Source: Nipponacmea schrenckii
Lineage: Eukaryota > Mollusca > Gastropoda > Lottiidae
Assembly (NCBI GenBank): GCA_030562195.1
Contig: JAUJPP010000002.1
Coordinates: 4,712,001-4,776,000 of the forward strand
Length of the DNA: 64,000 nt
Reading direction: 5' to 3'
Shown here: piece by piece, positions 31,976 to 43,663 of the stretch
How positions within the stretch are numbered: the stretch's first letter is position 1
How the letters are laid out: every line of letters begins with the position of its first letter
Translations under genes and position numbers: made by a program
The notes under the pieces: model-generated
What the model was told of the DNA's origin: nothing
What the model saw: the letters and a program-made list of their open reading frames with translations, nothing else
Databases searched by the model: none

Positions 31976-32822
31976 CTGTAATACAAAATGATTCAACAAT
32001 TAGTTAATTACAAACCATAAAAATTTGTCTGCAATAATATGACCTTTTTTATAACTATTTCTGTTTATAGCATATTAAATAATAGGCACAGGACATAAAA
32101 TAGCCTGTAAATAAATAATGACTGAATGTTTTATGTACTCAAGGATAAGTAGAAATAGTTATGCTTACCAAGGTATGAATAACTTCAAATCAATTAGACA
32201 AATCTTTCTAACTTAGTTATTTGCACAAGATTACAATCATTATTTCTTATTGATACATGAAAATGTAAGTCTTTGTAGTATTAACTAATGCAGAAAATAT
32301 ACGAAACAATGTCAGACTTATAATGTTGTCGATTTAAAAATATAATCTCCATAAAGAAGACTGCATAATCTATGTCCAATTTGGACTATGCCATACAGAT
32401 TATCACATAGTCCTTGTTTCTCGATACACTACACAGAAAGAAAACACTATTTGAACCAACAACTGGCACTACCAGTCACTTAGATTTTGTGTTTGATACA
32501 AGATAGCTAATTTCCCATGGGGCCACTTTTTTAATGACACATTTATATTTTATATTTCAATAAGAAAAGAACATCCTCATTTAGTAATCTTTTAATTCTA
32601 TTTGAAAATAAGTAGAAAACCTTTGCGACTATATAACTACTGATATTTAATGTATCAAATTTAACAGTTATTTAATAGGCCTATTATGATATTAATGCTT
32701 TTTGAGAGATTTTCTAGCACTCTATAAGCTGAATTCTGTAAAGTGATTTTCTAAAGAGCTCAGTCCCAGGTCAACTACACCATTTGTCAATCTGTTTATA
32801 TTTTATTTATGATATAACTTAC

Positions 32823-32963
32823 CATTTTGACACTGATTGTTGTTGTTGGTATAGAAACCTTCTTTACAATAACATTTTTTACCACCTACAATATCTACAC
32901 ATTCTGTATCTGTACCATCTTTACATTGATCGGTTGTATCACATGGTTCTCTGTATCCAGCTT
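32823..32963 (-). CDS. Cysteine-rich EGF-like module exon (downstream copy)
   Basis: 141 bp, phase 1 to 1, acceptor TTTTACAG, donor GTAAGT. It encodes AGYREPCDTTDQCKDGTDTE, CVDIVGGKKCYCKEGFYTNN and NNQCQN. Six cysteines with a CYC core and FYTNNxxQC ending, the same type as 52487-52624. Confidence 0.75.
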
Positions 32964-33795
32964 CTGTAAAATAATCAAATATTATCAGCTATGATTATTC
33001 TTGAAAACTTCAATTTCAGAACAAAGAGATTTATTATGGTTCTGTTCACATTGTAAAACTAGAATTTATTTTCCATAGGGTTAGAAAACAATCTTTTATT
33101 CAGAAATTTTAGAAATACTGAACCTGAAAACAATGTCAAAATATGTATTTTTTTTCTAATTCAAACCCCAAAATTATGTAGGAAAACACAAGTGATTTCA
33201 AGAATCAGATACTTTTTTAATTTCATGTAAGCCTACTTCTGCTTCATAGTTTTGGGTTTCTATTGATGATATAGTAATTACTTATGATATTCAAATATTG
33301 GGCTTAATAAATGTTTGATAAGATTTACATTTACAATAAAATATAAATGAATATTTGATGGACAGTTTCAATAATTGCTGATTTACAAAAATCAGGAGGA
33401 CAGAGCTAACTAATTTTGAATTTATATAAGTTTGATTGTATATATTATCAAAAAATCTACATGTAAATTTAAATTTCTAGTGTATTTGTCTTGAGAACAG
33501 AATAGAGTGAATTCTTTTAAATAAACATTTACATGCTTTCTTTACTGCAAGTTCCCTATTCCTGCCCAGTACTCTAATCTAATAAGGACAGAACAGTTAC
33601 ACCTGTAGATATGTTCCATCTTTGTCTAATTATCCATTTCTAGCAACTGGGACATCAAATACAATATAACTGGTGAATCAAATATTGATTTTTACATGTG
33701 ATTTATTTGTGATTAGGAATACCACCATCAAAGAAGTGAAGTAAAACATAACACACATAAAAAAAAACAGTACAATTCAATAAAATAAAACTTAC

Positions 33796-34086
33796 TAGGT
33801 GTAGTAAAGGTGATATAAGGTTGATCTGATGGTAAAACTAGAGAAGGGTTTCTGTCAGTTCTTACAACAGTTTCAACTATTACGTTTGTATACAGTGTAT
33901 TTGGTGTTAGTCCAGTAATTGTTACTGTCCGTTTAGTTCTATCTATCTGGGTGTTTTCAATAGTCGGCCCATTTCCTTTTATTTTAAAACTCTGTATAGC
34001 ATCTTTGACAGGAACTGTCCAGTTTATAGTTACACTATTTGATGTTAAACTTTCTTTTGTAACACCTGTTGGTTTTAGTTCAGCAA
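33796..34086 (-). CDS. FN3 domain exon, first in the downstream copy
   Basis: 291 bp, phase 1 to 1, acceptor TTATTGTAG, donor GTAAGT. It encodes AELKPTGVTKESLTSNSVTI, NWTVPVKDAIQSFKIKGNGP, TITGLTPNTLYTNVIVETVV and RTDRNPS. W and GLTPNTxY are FN3 motifs. Upstream exons present in contig 3 (52487 onward) are missing because contig 2 ends at 35334. Confidence 0.85.
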
Positions 34087-34432
34087 CTACAATAAGAAAA
34101 TATAGTATAACTTAAATTTAAATAAGAGTAATTAATTTTCCAGAAATATTCAACTGATTTGTTTAGGTGTTTAAAAATTCAAATAAGGTGATTAAATACC
34201 TGAAAAACATATTTTGATGTCTCCATATACATGTATTATGAAATGATCTAGTTATTAAGACATGATATTCTTCATCTGCATTATGACCAATCAAATTTTC
34301 TGACGTGAGCTTTGAATTAAGGTTTATAGATTAGCATTATGTGGTAGTAAAGTTTGATATTGGTGATATAAAATCAATATGTTTGACTTAAACTAATAGA
34401 AACATAACAAAAATTATCTTGTCAAAAGCAGA

Positions 34433-34539
34433 TTTAATAATAATAATAATAAACTCTTTATTTTACATGGGTCAGAATTAGGCCCAATACACAAGGACAT
34501 GGTCCTGTCTCACATTCAGCCCATGGGGCAATACATTGG

Positions 34540-34576
<37 letters not shown>

Positions 34577-35099
34577 GAAAAAAATCGAAAATACATAATA
34601 TCTCAATATACAATTTGTCTGAAATACTAAAAATACACAAGTACATGTGTATCAAATGGACAGATATATGTTACGGCGATCAAGTCCATGACCACAAAAT
34701 AAATATACAATACTCCTCGTACAATTTGTTTAAAAATACACAAGTACATGTGCATGAAATGGACAGATTTTCAACCTACAATTTGTTTATAAAATGGATG
34801 TAATATATAGTTCCCGCGGCCATGCACACGACCGCAGAAAATCACGTATTACTTCATGTACAATTTATTTTAAAATACACAATTACATGTGTAAATAATG
34901 GACAGATTTATCTTCTGGCGATCAAGTACATGACAGCAAAAACCATATATAATTTCAATGTACAATTAGTTTTAAAATACACAAGTACATGTGTATAAAA
35001 TGGACAGATTCATCATTCTGCGATCAAGTACATGACCACAAAAACCAAGGAATAGACAAGTACATCTGCATGAGACGATCAGACATCAAAACATACATA

Positions 35100-35133
<34 letters not shown>

Positions 35134-35177
35134 CCAAAGCGTCAGTGCATGTGCTGCGAGCGGGCTACCCAACCCTA
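34433..35177 (-). mobile_element. Retroelement insertion with internal A-rich minisatellite, (TTA)n tail
   Basis: Read on the - strand, it starts GGAGTAGGGTTGGGTAGCCC, has a T-run, a ~120-bp tandem array (34610-35070, core ACAAGTACATGTGTATAAAA TGGACAGATT), another T-run, then TTTACATGGGTCAGAATTAG inverted and a TTATTATTATTA end at 34433. The 3' TTA microsatellite suggests a SINE or truncated LINE. The insertion is missing at the matching place in contig 3 (about 52072), where GCAGATTTTACTCCAAT is uninterrupted. Confidence 0.6.
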
Positions 35178-35334
35178 CTCCAATCAAAATTTTAATAAAA
35201 TATAGCAAGAAGGCTATTGATTATTATAATTTTTATTACATGAAAAATTTGATTTTCATCAAACATTACTTTTCCAGCTACACAAATAATATTGTTTTGT
35301 CTGATTCTATCTAAACACATCCAGTTGACTTCAC

Positions 35335-35834
35335 NNNNNNNNNNNNNNNNNNNNNNNNNNNNNNNNNNNNNNNNNNNNNNNNNNNNNNNNNNNNNNNNNN
35401 NNNNNNNNNNNNNNNNNNNNNNNNNNNNNNNNNNNNNNNNNNNNNNNNNNNNNNNNNNNNNNNNNNNNNNNNNNNNNNNNNNNNNNNNNNNNNNNNNNNN
35501 NNNNNNNNNNNNNNNNNNNNNNNNNNNNNNNNNNNNNNNNNNNNNNNNNNNNNNNNNNNNNNNNNNNNNNNNNNNNNNNNNNNNNNNNNNNNNNNNNNNN
35601 NNNNNNNNNNNNNNNNNNNNNNNNNNNNNNNNNNNNNNNNNNNNNNNNNNNNNNNNNNNNNNNNNNNNNNNNNNNNNNNNNNNNNNNNNNNNNNNNNNNN
35701 NNNNNNNNNNNNNNNNNNNNNNNNNNNNNNNNNNNNNNNNNNNNNNNNNNNNNNNNNNNNNNNNNNNNNNNNNNNNNNNNNNNNNNNNNNNNNNNNNNNN
35801 NNNNNNNNNNNNNNNNNNNNNNNNNNNNNNNNNN
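35335..35834. other. Assembly gap of exactly 500 N
   Basis: Placeholder gap. The last bases of contig 2 before it (CTGATTCTATCTAAACACAT) match 52199-52218 of contig 3 almost exactly, so contig 2 ends within sequence that contig 3 also contains. Confidence 0.99.
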
Positions 35835-36215
35835 ATTTCAATTTTGAGGCGTTTTGACTAAGTCAAGTGCAATAACTCAAAAACCATTTATCGAAAAATT
35901 GCCAATTTCGAACTTGTCCAAGATCTCATCAATATAAATGATCACAGCAAGTTTCATTCAAATCTGATGAAAACTGTAGTCTCTATTGCGTTCACAAGCC
36001 AATTTTGACACCATTTTTGGTTAAGTCAAGTTAAATAACTCAAAAACCCTTCATCGAAAAATCGCCAATTTCGAATTTGTCCGAGATCTCATCAATATTA
36101 ATGATAACAGAAAGTTTCATTTAAATCCGATGCAATTGTGGACGGCCGGACCGATGGACCGATGGACGGGGGTGACGACAACATACGACCACATTATAAT
36201 GTGGGCGTATAAAAA
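35835..36215. repeat. Dispersed mollusc repeat copy
   Basis: Contains two tandem ~150-bp segments with AAGTCAAGTGCAATAACTCA and ATGATCACAGCAAGTTTCAT-type sequence, then GGACGGCCGGACCGATGGAC and the end ACATTATAATGTGGGCGTAT. Same family as 4040-5047 and 61380-61910. It forms the left edge of contig 3. Confidence 0.75.
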
Positions 36216-36562
36216 CTGATTCCAGAATCATTCTAAGAAATCTCAGCCAATAAAATCAAAATCAGACCCTTTTGTCTCATGAGCATGCTTACAAAATGAA
36301 TTGTAGTGGGATTAGTACAATACAGGTTAATAAGACAATGTCAAAACTGATAATCATTACTAAATGCCCAAGTCTATACAAAAAAATTTGTTCTTATGAG
36401 ACTCAATTAAATTTAGATTTTATGATGGAAACAACTTGGTATACCGGTAATAATATATCCAGTCAATTGATACAGAAATATCAAAATAGAACTTTCCATA
36501 CAAGTTTAATTCTGTGTAATCTTTTTGTTAACATAATAAATACTGCCAAGACTCTGACTTAC

Positions 36563-36659
36563 TGATATTCTGTATCCATGTCCAATGGTCCATTACAAAA
36601 ATATCCTTTCAGGTTATTCTCACAATCACTCTCACTACCAACAACAAATGTAACTTCAT
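36563..36659 (-). CDS. RPTP-like membrane-proximal exon with CNGPL motif (upstream copy)
   Basis: 97 bp, phase 1 to 2, acceptor TTGTTGTAG, donor GTAAGT. It encodes EVTFVVGSESDCENNLKGYF then CNGPLDMDTEY. The exon that should follow (like 19018-19085) is not present between here and the contig edge at 35835. Confidence 0.7.
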
Positions 36660-37057
36660 CTACAACAAAAAGAAAATTATACATAATAGAAAGCTTATTA
36701 TGCAAAATAAAAAATTTCACAAATCAGTGATGTACATAAAGCAGCAATGAACCCACAAGATGTTCTCTGTATATAATTTCAAATCTGTTCTCAAATAAGT
36801 ACAAAATGAAAAACTTCCCGATAAGAACAGTAATATATACTTATTTAAGTTCTTATTATATTCATGTAACATATTTACCAATTTACTTCCAACAAAATAA
36901 CACAATATTATGTTTTATTACTTCAGTTTAATTGTTAACACTGTTCTACTATTTTACTTTCAGATTAATGAAAAGGGTCTCACTTCCCTCCTCAATCCAC
37001 AAATAAAAGGTATAAAGCATTGTCTAAAAGTTAATGATAATGTAAATAGATGTCTAC

Positions 37058-37171
37058 CTTTATCACCATACCAGCTATCATTTGTAACTCTGTATGGTGA
37101 ACTAAATGATTGAGAGCTAGCAGTCTTCCAATTGGCGAAGCTTTGAACATCTTCCACCTTTAGAGGGTTCT
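37058..37171 (-). CDS. RPTP-like membrane-proximal exon, VEDVQSFANWKT (upstream copy)
   Basis: 114 bp, phase 1 to 1, acceptor AACTACAG, donor GTAGAC. It encodes NPLKVEDVQSFANWKTASSQ, SFSSPYRVTNDSWYGDKG. The first four residues differ from the other copy, while SWYGDK is identical. Confidence 0.65.
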
Positions 37172-37711
37172 CTGTAGTTAAATTAAAAATGATAGTTTTA
37201 ACATCACTCATTATATTCCTCATGACGGTGAGAGAACCACATTGAAACGTCGAAAAAATTAAATATTCTAGAAGTATCCAATCATAATAATTTTGATTTA
37301 TCTATACCCGTGCTTGTAATGTGCCAGTTTTAACAAGGTAAATTGACAGTAGAAAAATAAATTGAGGTCAAGAGAAAATTTTCATTACGAATATGACACT
37401 AATATCAAGGACAAATATCTTACTAGCTACACTAAAATAAATTAAAAAGAATTATCAAATGTCGTTCTGTTAACCATTAAAACCAACAATTTTATATTAA
37501 ATTTCTAATACTTTTAATTCTGAAAGTTAAACGCTTTTATGCTTATCTGAAATGCCCCTGACAATACTTTAGTGTCTTTGAAATAGACAATAAACTGAGG
37601 ATATGTGTGCTAAAGAAGATGTCCCTTTCCCCCAAATTTCACACTGTATGGCATTGGTCTAATTGTAATCCCAAAAAGATCTAATTTTTAAGATAAGAAT
37701 TAAACTCATAC

Positions 37712-37879
37712 TTTCGATTTCACATTTGCCTTTAACACAGACAAACAATGCTGTTATCCTAACAGGACCATTGGTATCATTTGTTAAACACCTAGGACAA
37801 ACTGTTACAGAGAATGAAGTCTTTCCAATGACTTCAGTGTTTGGTAGCAAAATCTTATCCTTTTCTGCTAGAATTGGTT
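37712..37879 (-). CDS. RPTP-like membrane-proximal exon with TNGPV motif (upstream copy)
   Basis: 168 bp, phase 1 to 1, acceptor TATTTTCAG, donor GTATGAGT. It encodes EPILAEKDKILLPNTEVIGK, TSFSVTVCPRCLTNDTNGPV and RITALFVCVKGKCEIE. TSFxVxxPxC...NGPV is the best evidence, with CNGPL, for the RPTP assignment. Confidence 0.7.
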
Positions 37880-38384
37880 CTGAAAATACGTAAAAAAAAA
37901 TATATAAGCCGTTGACTAGCAAGATAAGCCCACTTTAAAGTATATTTTCTGTTTTAACACAGGTTAAAACTCCACATTATTTGTCAAAATAAACACTTTC
38001 ATCTCATCAACATAAATGTTCACACCAAATTTCATTCAAATCAATATCTATTGTGTTCACAAGCCAATTGTGAATGGTCTGACTGACAGCTGTCAAGGGT
38101 GACCACAATATACAACCGAAAAAAATACAGGTATTAAATTGGCTGGTTCCAAATATACAATATAAGTATAAATATATTGGTTTGTTCTAAAAATTACAAT
38201 TTATTGGTTGGTTCCAATAATGCATAACACATGATGAAAATGAAACATAAGATAATATATTATATTTGCACATTCAGTTCATTTGTTTTCCTATTAATTG
38301 GTTTGATCAGATTTTGTTTGCTATAAGTGCCTGAGTGAAAGTATTTAGATTGTACAAATACAGAATAATTTTAAAAGAACCTAC

Positions 38385-38448
38385 TTCCTATTGGAGCCTT
38401 ATATTTTTTAATTGTCTTTATTCCTTTAAAGTCCATATTTGTAGCATA
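38385..38448 (-). CDS. FN3 domain, third of three exons (upstream copy)
   Basis: 64 bp, phase 0 to 1, acceptor CTTTTTCAG, donor GTAGGT. It encodes YATNMDFKGIKTIKKYKAPI and pairs with 22215-22278. Confidence 0.65.
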
Positions 38449-38811
38449 CTGAAAAAGGTAAAACAAAAAATTTAGGTATCATTGTCACCATAATTGGAAA
38501 GAATATACACTAAAAAATTTTAACTAATTGTACAAATTGGATGGTTAGAATAGGAAGCTTTTCAAAATTTTGTCATATTTTGGGTACAGTTGACAATTAT
38601 TCATTTTTTTTAGTTCCAAGCTTTTAAAACATTTATAATTATATAGAATATATTTATATTTACTATGTCCCAGAGAAGAACAATGCAATTCATACAATTT
38701 CAACCTAACAATTGTTTTTACAATTTTACAAATTTTTAGACTGTCCCACTGTAAAATATGTTGTGAACACCTGACTTGAAAAAAATGTATTATAGAGATA
38801 CATCTACTCAC

Positions 38812-38901
38812 AACTCCAAATGTAGTCTCCTCTCCTGGCTTCACTCGGACAGTTTCAGTAAATTTACAACTGTCTTTATGTTCTATAGATTTATTTACAT
38901 T
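38812..38901 (-). CDS. FN3 domain, second of three exons (upstream copy)
   Basis: 90 bp, phase 0 to 0, acceptor TATTTTAG, donor GTGAGT. It encodes NVNKSIEHKDSCKFTETVRV then KPGEETTFGV. This is the C'-E region of the domain, CxFxxTVxVxPGxxTxFGV. Confidence 0.65.
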
Positions 38902-39023
38902 CTAAAATATATAACACAAGATAAGGGATAAATCATTTTGAAATATTAAATAAACATATGGTATGATATCTCACAAAATATAGGCTTATGTCTCATAAGT
39001 CTGACACTTGCTGACTTTAATCC

Positions 39024-39467
39024 CGGCCTGTGATAACTGTTTGGACAGATATGGACGTGAGAGAATCTGGAAAAAAAAAATAAAGCACAAAAATTGGGGA
39101 TTTTTGCGTTACGTGTGTTTTGGATATTTTCTTACCTCGAATCCACCTTGATATATTTGGAAAGATGGATGTTGTTGTAGTTCATACCATCATTTTCCCC
39201 CTACATCATTCATGTCATGCCTTCGATTGCATCAAAGTTTTTTCACATGCACATCCAAAGAAATCCTCCTTGCCGGGTCATGTGATAGAAACAAACAAAC
39301 CAGCCTCTAGTAATTTTGTTTTGTGTCTATCACATGACCCTGTGAAACAATTATTTTGGATACGTATGCAATTTAAGGTGGCGACAGAGATTGAATTTCA
39401 CAATGTTTGTGCTTTAGTCTTTCTGAATTTCCCCAACCATATCTGTCCAAATAGCTATCATAGGCTG
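39024..39467. mobile_element. 444-bp TIR element in an intron of the upstream copy
   Basis: The ends share TGATARCTRTTTGGACAGAT plus ATGG in inverted orientation (39031-39054 and 39437-39460, 22 of 24 matches), extended outward by C(A/G)GCCTR. The inside carries a degenerate coding-like segment (HHSCHAFDCIKVF) related to the zinc-finger frame at 8703-8897. The other copy has a heavily worn, shorter version at about 22852-22995, so the insertion is old. Confidence 0.65.
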
Positions 39468-39954
39468 AGAATAGAGTTAGTAAATTTGGACTAATTTCAC
39501 ATAAATGTATGTACAAATAAAAATTAGGCAAATACATCAGAGAATTTACCTCAGCATCTTGAGAAGCCTAATTCTAGTTCAGAAAAATAAGCCATTAAAT
39601 TCTGGATAAATATACAAAATCAAAACCCAAACAATTTCTTCTGTGTGGTAGATTATTTAGAAGACAGCTTGCCAGGCAAGTTTATATTCCTACCACAACA
39701 AAATGGGTCAAAACGATAGTCTTTGTGCTCACTAACTGCATTTATTCTATGCCAAGGGCGATAACTTAGAGATATTTGAACTAAAACCTCCAACTTGTCC
39801 AAGGTCTCAAATATTCATTTATCCAGATAAAAACTTAAGTCCCTGGCATTTACTACTTATTCGATGATTTAAAAATTGAAATCCAAGGCATGACATCCCC
39901 AGAATAATATATAGAATAGGTAATAAAACAATGTATTTTAGACTTCAGAATCTT

Positions 39955-41741
39955 AAGGCCACACAAAGAATTAAATTTGTTTCCTCAAGCCCAGCCCCTT
40001 ATGAAATTTAGGTCCGCTGGACCATTTTTATTCGTAATATATAATAAAAATAAAAATTAAATCGCTGCTCTAGAAGGGAAAAATGTCTATCACATTATCG
40101 ATCTAAATTTTCAAAAGAGGATATAAAGAATAGTAATACTTGAAAGAAAAAGGTGGGCATTTTGCAACAGAAGATGACACAAACTTCTGTTCTAGACAAT
40201 TCGACCTACATGTACATAATATAAATCGGCCGTAACTTGACTTTGGTGCATTAAGATATGTGACTCAATTTCAAAAAGATAAATTGCCTAGGGTTATCAT
40301 TGAAGTTACTCCCAAAGCGAATATATGTAACGAAAAGCAAATGCTCCAAATAAAATGAATAGGAGCTATACAAGTAATGGTCGAAGAGGCAACTTTTGAT
40401 GGACGTCAATATAAAGGGAAACTTTCCAGTCTTCTGGTTATGCGGTGTTGATGGGTACAAATACCGTACTGGATAATAGTATCTTTTCATTCTTGGTCTC
40501 TGCCGCCATTTTTCGTCTTCTCAAAGCGTTGATTAAAGAGGCCCAGGCTTGATTTTTATGGGTCGTTTTGGGCCTTTGTTACATTTAAACAGTCCTCAGA
40601 AATACTCAAGCTCTAAGAAAATCGCAAAATACCTTGAAATATACCTCAAACAAAAAATTTTACTTTTCATTTTTTTTCCGTGCTGTACGCGGCTGGTCTC
40701 CAGTCAGTCTGAAAATTGTGTGTCCTGTTGACAAAGTCTACAATTGAAAAATGCGTTGTAGTCTATTTATATAGATGACCGCTATTGCACGACGGGAAGG
40801 ATAACTCTTTGATTATCAAGACGAACCGTTTTCCAATATGGCGGGACGTTCGTAATTTCTTAGGACATTATGATTTTTCAAACACGGATAATTATGGATA
40901 CACATGGATTTGAAGGCTCAAATTTCAAAGGTAAGCTCTGTAGACTATTTCTGATTAGCTAACCAAAAGATTTCATATGTTTGAGGCTGTCGGATGATTG
41001 TCCGAAGCAAATAAAGCCTGGGCTCCTTTAAATTGGATTATTTATTAATACAAACATGAGTGCTGATTTTTTGACAACTTTTCAAACATGTATCATAAAA
41101 GATCACCTATTTACTACCACAGATAGCCATGTTAATCTCACTAATAGTTCTTGTCGATAAAAATAGTGGACTAGCTATACCGAAGGCTATATTAACATTT
41201 CGGACATTCTCGCCAAGGTCAATTTATTTCTCTCACCGTTGGATGTTGACAAAGTGACGTATTCTGTGAGAAGAATGGCCAATTTGAATTGGTGTTTCGA
41301 ACAGCAAAAGTTGCTGAAATCGTGAAATCGTTAAAATTGATAATCACACTGCTTCCGAGGAAAGTTCGTCCGAGAAGGCAAACAGTAATGATGATTGTAA
41401 ATCTGTTACACCGACAAAAAATGTGGATAAGTGCAAAAAATGCATTCTCTTTGTTAATGTATAATTCCAGACAGTTTTAATTTCAATGCTAATGTCATGT
41501 CAGGAGCTGTATGCTAAAGATTTAATAAAAATGAAAATTTAGATTTAGAGCTCAATCAAATACCCCTAACCACCCCCACCATAAGATAAAAAAAAAACCA
41601 AAAAAACATAGCCTCTGGTTGTTGCTATCCCTGGAGAAAATTGCAGATGAGAATAAAAAACCCATAAAAACCTGCGTCCCTCATCATTTTTTTATCCCCT
41701 TGGGCTTGAGGAAAAAAGTATTTTTTGTGTGTGACCTTATG
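39955..41741. mobile_element. piggyBac-like non-autonomous element, 1.8 kb
   Basis: The left end (TTAA then GGCCACACAAAGAATTAAAT ... TTTCCTCAAGCCCA) and the right end (TGGGCTTGAGGAAAAAAGTA ... TGTGTGTGACC then TTAT) are inverted repeats. The same intron of contig 2 near 23570 reads AACTTTAAGCCTATTG with no insertion, so a TTAA target is visible as an empty site. TTAA targeting is a piggyBac hallmark; the right-hand site is now TTAT. No transposase frame is present inside. Confidence 0.6.
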
Positions 41742-41980
41742 TTCTATTCTTTTTCACCTTTTTAGGCTAATAATACATAAGGAGTGAAGTGTGCACAGAA
41801 GGAAATTTTTCCAGATCAGCCTTACTCTTTTTCTCTAGAGTTCAAAAGACATTGATTACCCCATTGATGATCACATTTCAACCTCAGTGAGTCACTGTGA
41901 CTACTGAGAAAAAGAACTGAAAGGAAAAAAGATAAATTTTCATATAAGGGGAGCATTATTCATATTAATAATAATTTTAC

Positions 41981-42117
41981 CTCTAAAGTTGAAGTCAACG
42001 TGTAGTTCTTAATAGTTCCATGTCGATTTCTTTCTTTAATACAACTCCAACTAACTTCTGCTGTGGTAAATATTTCACTTATATGGCGTACTGAAAGACC
42101 TTCAACTTTTCCTGGAG
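41981..42117 (-). CDS. FN3 domain, first of three exons (upstream copy)
   Basis: 137 bp, phase 1 to 0, acceptor TATTTTCAG, donor GTAAAA. It encodes APGKVEGLSVRHISEIFTTA, EVSWSCIKERNRHGTIKNYT. Nearly identical to 23807-23943. The intron that follows is enlarged by the piggyBac-like and 444-bp elements. Confidence 0.75.
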
Positions 42118-42422
42118 CTGAAAATAAAAAAAAATTCTTCTTTAAAATAGACATTATTCATATAAAGTGAAATATTAGTTGTGAGGAAAATACTTTCCAG
42201 TTTTCAAATGTTATTAATCTGATGGTAAAATAAAAAAGAATAATGAGCATAGCAAATTGATAATGCAGTTGTGATCAAAAAATAAATCAGTGGGGTAGAA
42301 TTTTCATTTACAGCAAGTTTCTTGCATGAGGATATTTCTTGAGCATTAACCTTCATTTAATTGGTTTTTTTTGTTTTTTTTTTTAAATCAATTCATACTT
42401 TGTTATTGGTAATGGAACATAC

Positions 42423-42554
42423 CTGATGTCAATGTTTGGAATTCTGATACATTTAAAACTGAACTGTTTCCAGCTTTAGTATATGCTAGTAACTCAACTC
42501 TATAATACCAGTAACTTACTACATCATTCACTTGCTTTTCCTCGATATCAAAAC
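42423..42554 (-). CDS. FN3 domain, second half (upstream copy)
   Basis: 132 bp, phase 1 to 1, acceptor CTTTTACAG, donor GTATGT. It encodes FDIEEKQVNDVVSYWYYRVE, LLAYTKAGNSSVLNVSEFQT. It differs from 24263-24394 by very few bases. Confidence 0.75.
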
Positions 42555-42902
42555 CTGTAAAAGACATTAAATACTTCAGACACAGAAAGAGTTATAATGA
42601 CTGAGGCAATTCATTCTTGATCTTGTTTCAGAAATTCAATTTAATTTAATTGTTATGCAAATGACAATAAAGAGAATACATTCTAATTGACTTAATGACA
42701 GTATTTATTAAATTAGAGCCAACATATATTATGATTTTATGATATGAAATAAGTAAAGATTCTAATGACTCTGGTTCGTGAACCAACTCCAATCATATCA
42801 TTGACAGATTCCAGACATCTTCCTTCTATTTCATCAAAATCAATATGGAACATGAACTACAATTTTTAAGAGATCCATGAAAATAAAAGAAATATCACAA
42901 AC

Positions 42903-43079
42903 CTTCAATAGCAAATGGTTTGACTAATCGAGTAGCCTGATTATTGGTCAGATCTTCCTGTTCATACACATTCAAATAATATGTTGTTGGTCCTGTTTTC
43001 AGAGGTGGTTTACTCCAAGTCACCAGAAAGTCAGTGGCATTAATTTCTGTTACATTCAAATTACTTGGTTCACCAGCAG
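42903..43079 (-). CDS. FN3 domain, first half (upstream copy)
   Basis: 177 bp, phase 1 to 1, acceptor TGTTTTAAG, donor GTTTGT. It encodes AGEPSNLNVTEINATDFLVT, WSKPPLKTGPTTYYLNVYEQ and RLVKPFAIE. In the other copy the last part reads RFFKKIAIQ, a cluster of replacements beside otherwise conserved sequence. Confidence 0.75.
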
Positions 43080-43479
43080 CTTAAAACAGAAGTCAGAAGA
43101 GAGACATTTAATTACATCGCACCCAAACAAAATATCTCAATAATGCAAATGATCATATGAGATAAATGTTGACATCATTATTGTTCAGCAGGAGAAAAAC
43201 ACACAAATGAAATTTTTCGTAACATTTGATACATATCTTTCTAAAATTATGACAATCCTTGGTTGTTTTAAAACTGTATGAAATGGTGTTGAACACAACA
43301 TACCTTCCTGTCAAACAATATGTCTGAGCTGTTTGTAGCAATGTTCTATGATTACTGATATACTTTTCTTATTAAACTACATGTAAATGGGTATATCATA
43401 TTAAATGCAAATGCAACATGATTTAGGAAACAAAATCTTGTAATAAAGTAACAGAAATTATATCAGTTTAAGACTTTAC

Positions 43480-43663
43480 CTTCTATAGCTGTTAGTGCTG
43501 ATATAGAATCTTCAGATCCTCGTCCAGCTTTATTATATGGTGTAACTATTATAGTATAGTTAATATATGGTAACAAATCAGTTATTGGTTGTGTTATACC
43601 AGCTTTTAAATCTTTCGGTACATAATATGTTGGTCTTACACCTGCACAGTTATTATTCGTTGG
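43480..43663 (-). CDS. FN3 domain, second half after the repeated exon end (upstream copy)
   Basis: 184 bp, phase 0 to 1, acceptor GCTATTTTAG, donor GTAAAG. It encodes PTNNNCAGVRPTYYVPKDLK, AGITQPITDLLPYINYTIIV and TPYNKAGRGSEDS. The ten residues after NNNCA differ almost fully from the other copy (NVTLADDVK there). Confidence 0.75.

Larger units (their letters stand above)
18734..35334 (-). other. Receptor gene exons, downstream copy (contig 2)
   Basis: This contig carries - strand exons from a first FN3 exon (34086) to a membrane-proximal RPTP exon (19018): FN3, cysteine module, FN3, two cysteine modules, FN3, FN3, split FN3, split FN3, three-exon FN3 and four membrane-proximal exons. The order, exon lengths and phases equal those of contig 3 between 51722 and 36563. 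The EGF exons, signal peptide, transmembrane segment and phosphatase domain are absent. Contig edges cut the locus at both sides. Confidence 0.7.

Noticed and set aside
35311..35841. Frames across the N gap
   Set aside because: They consist of unknown bases; no information.
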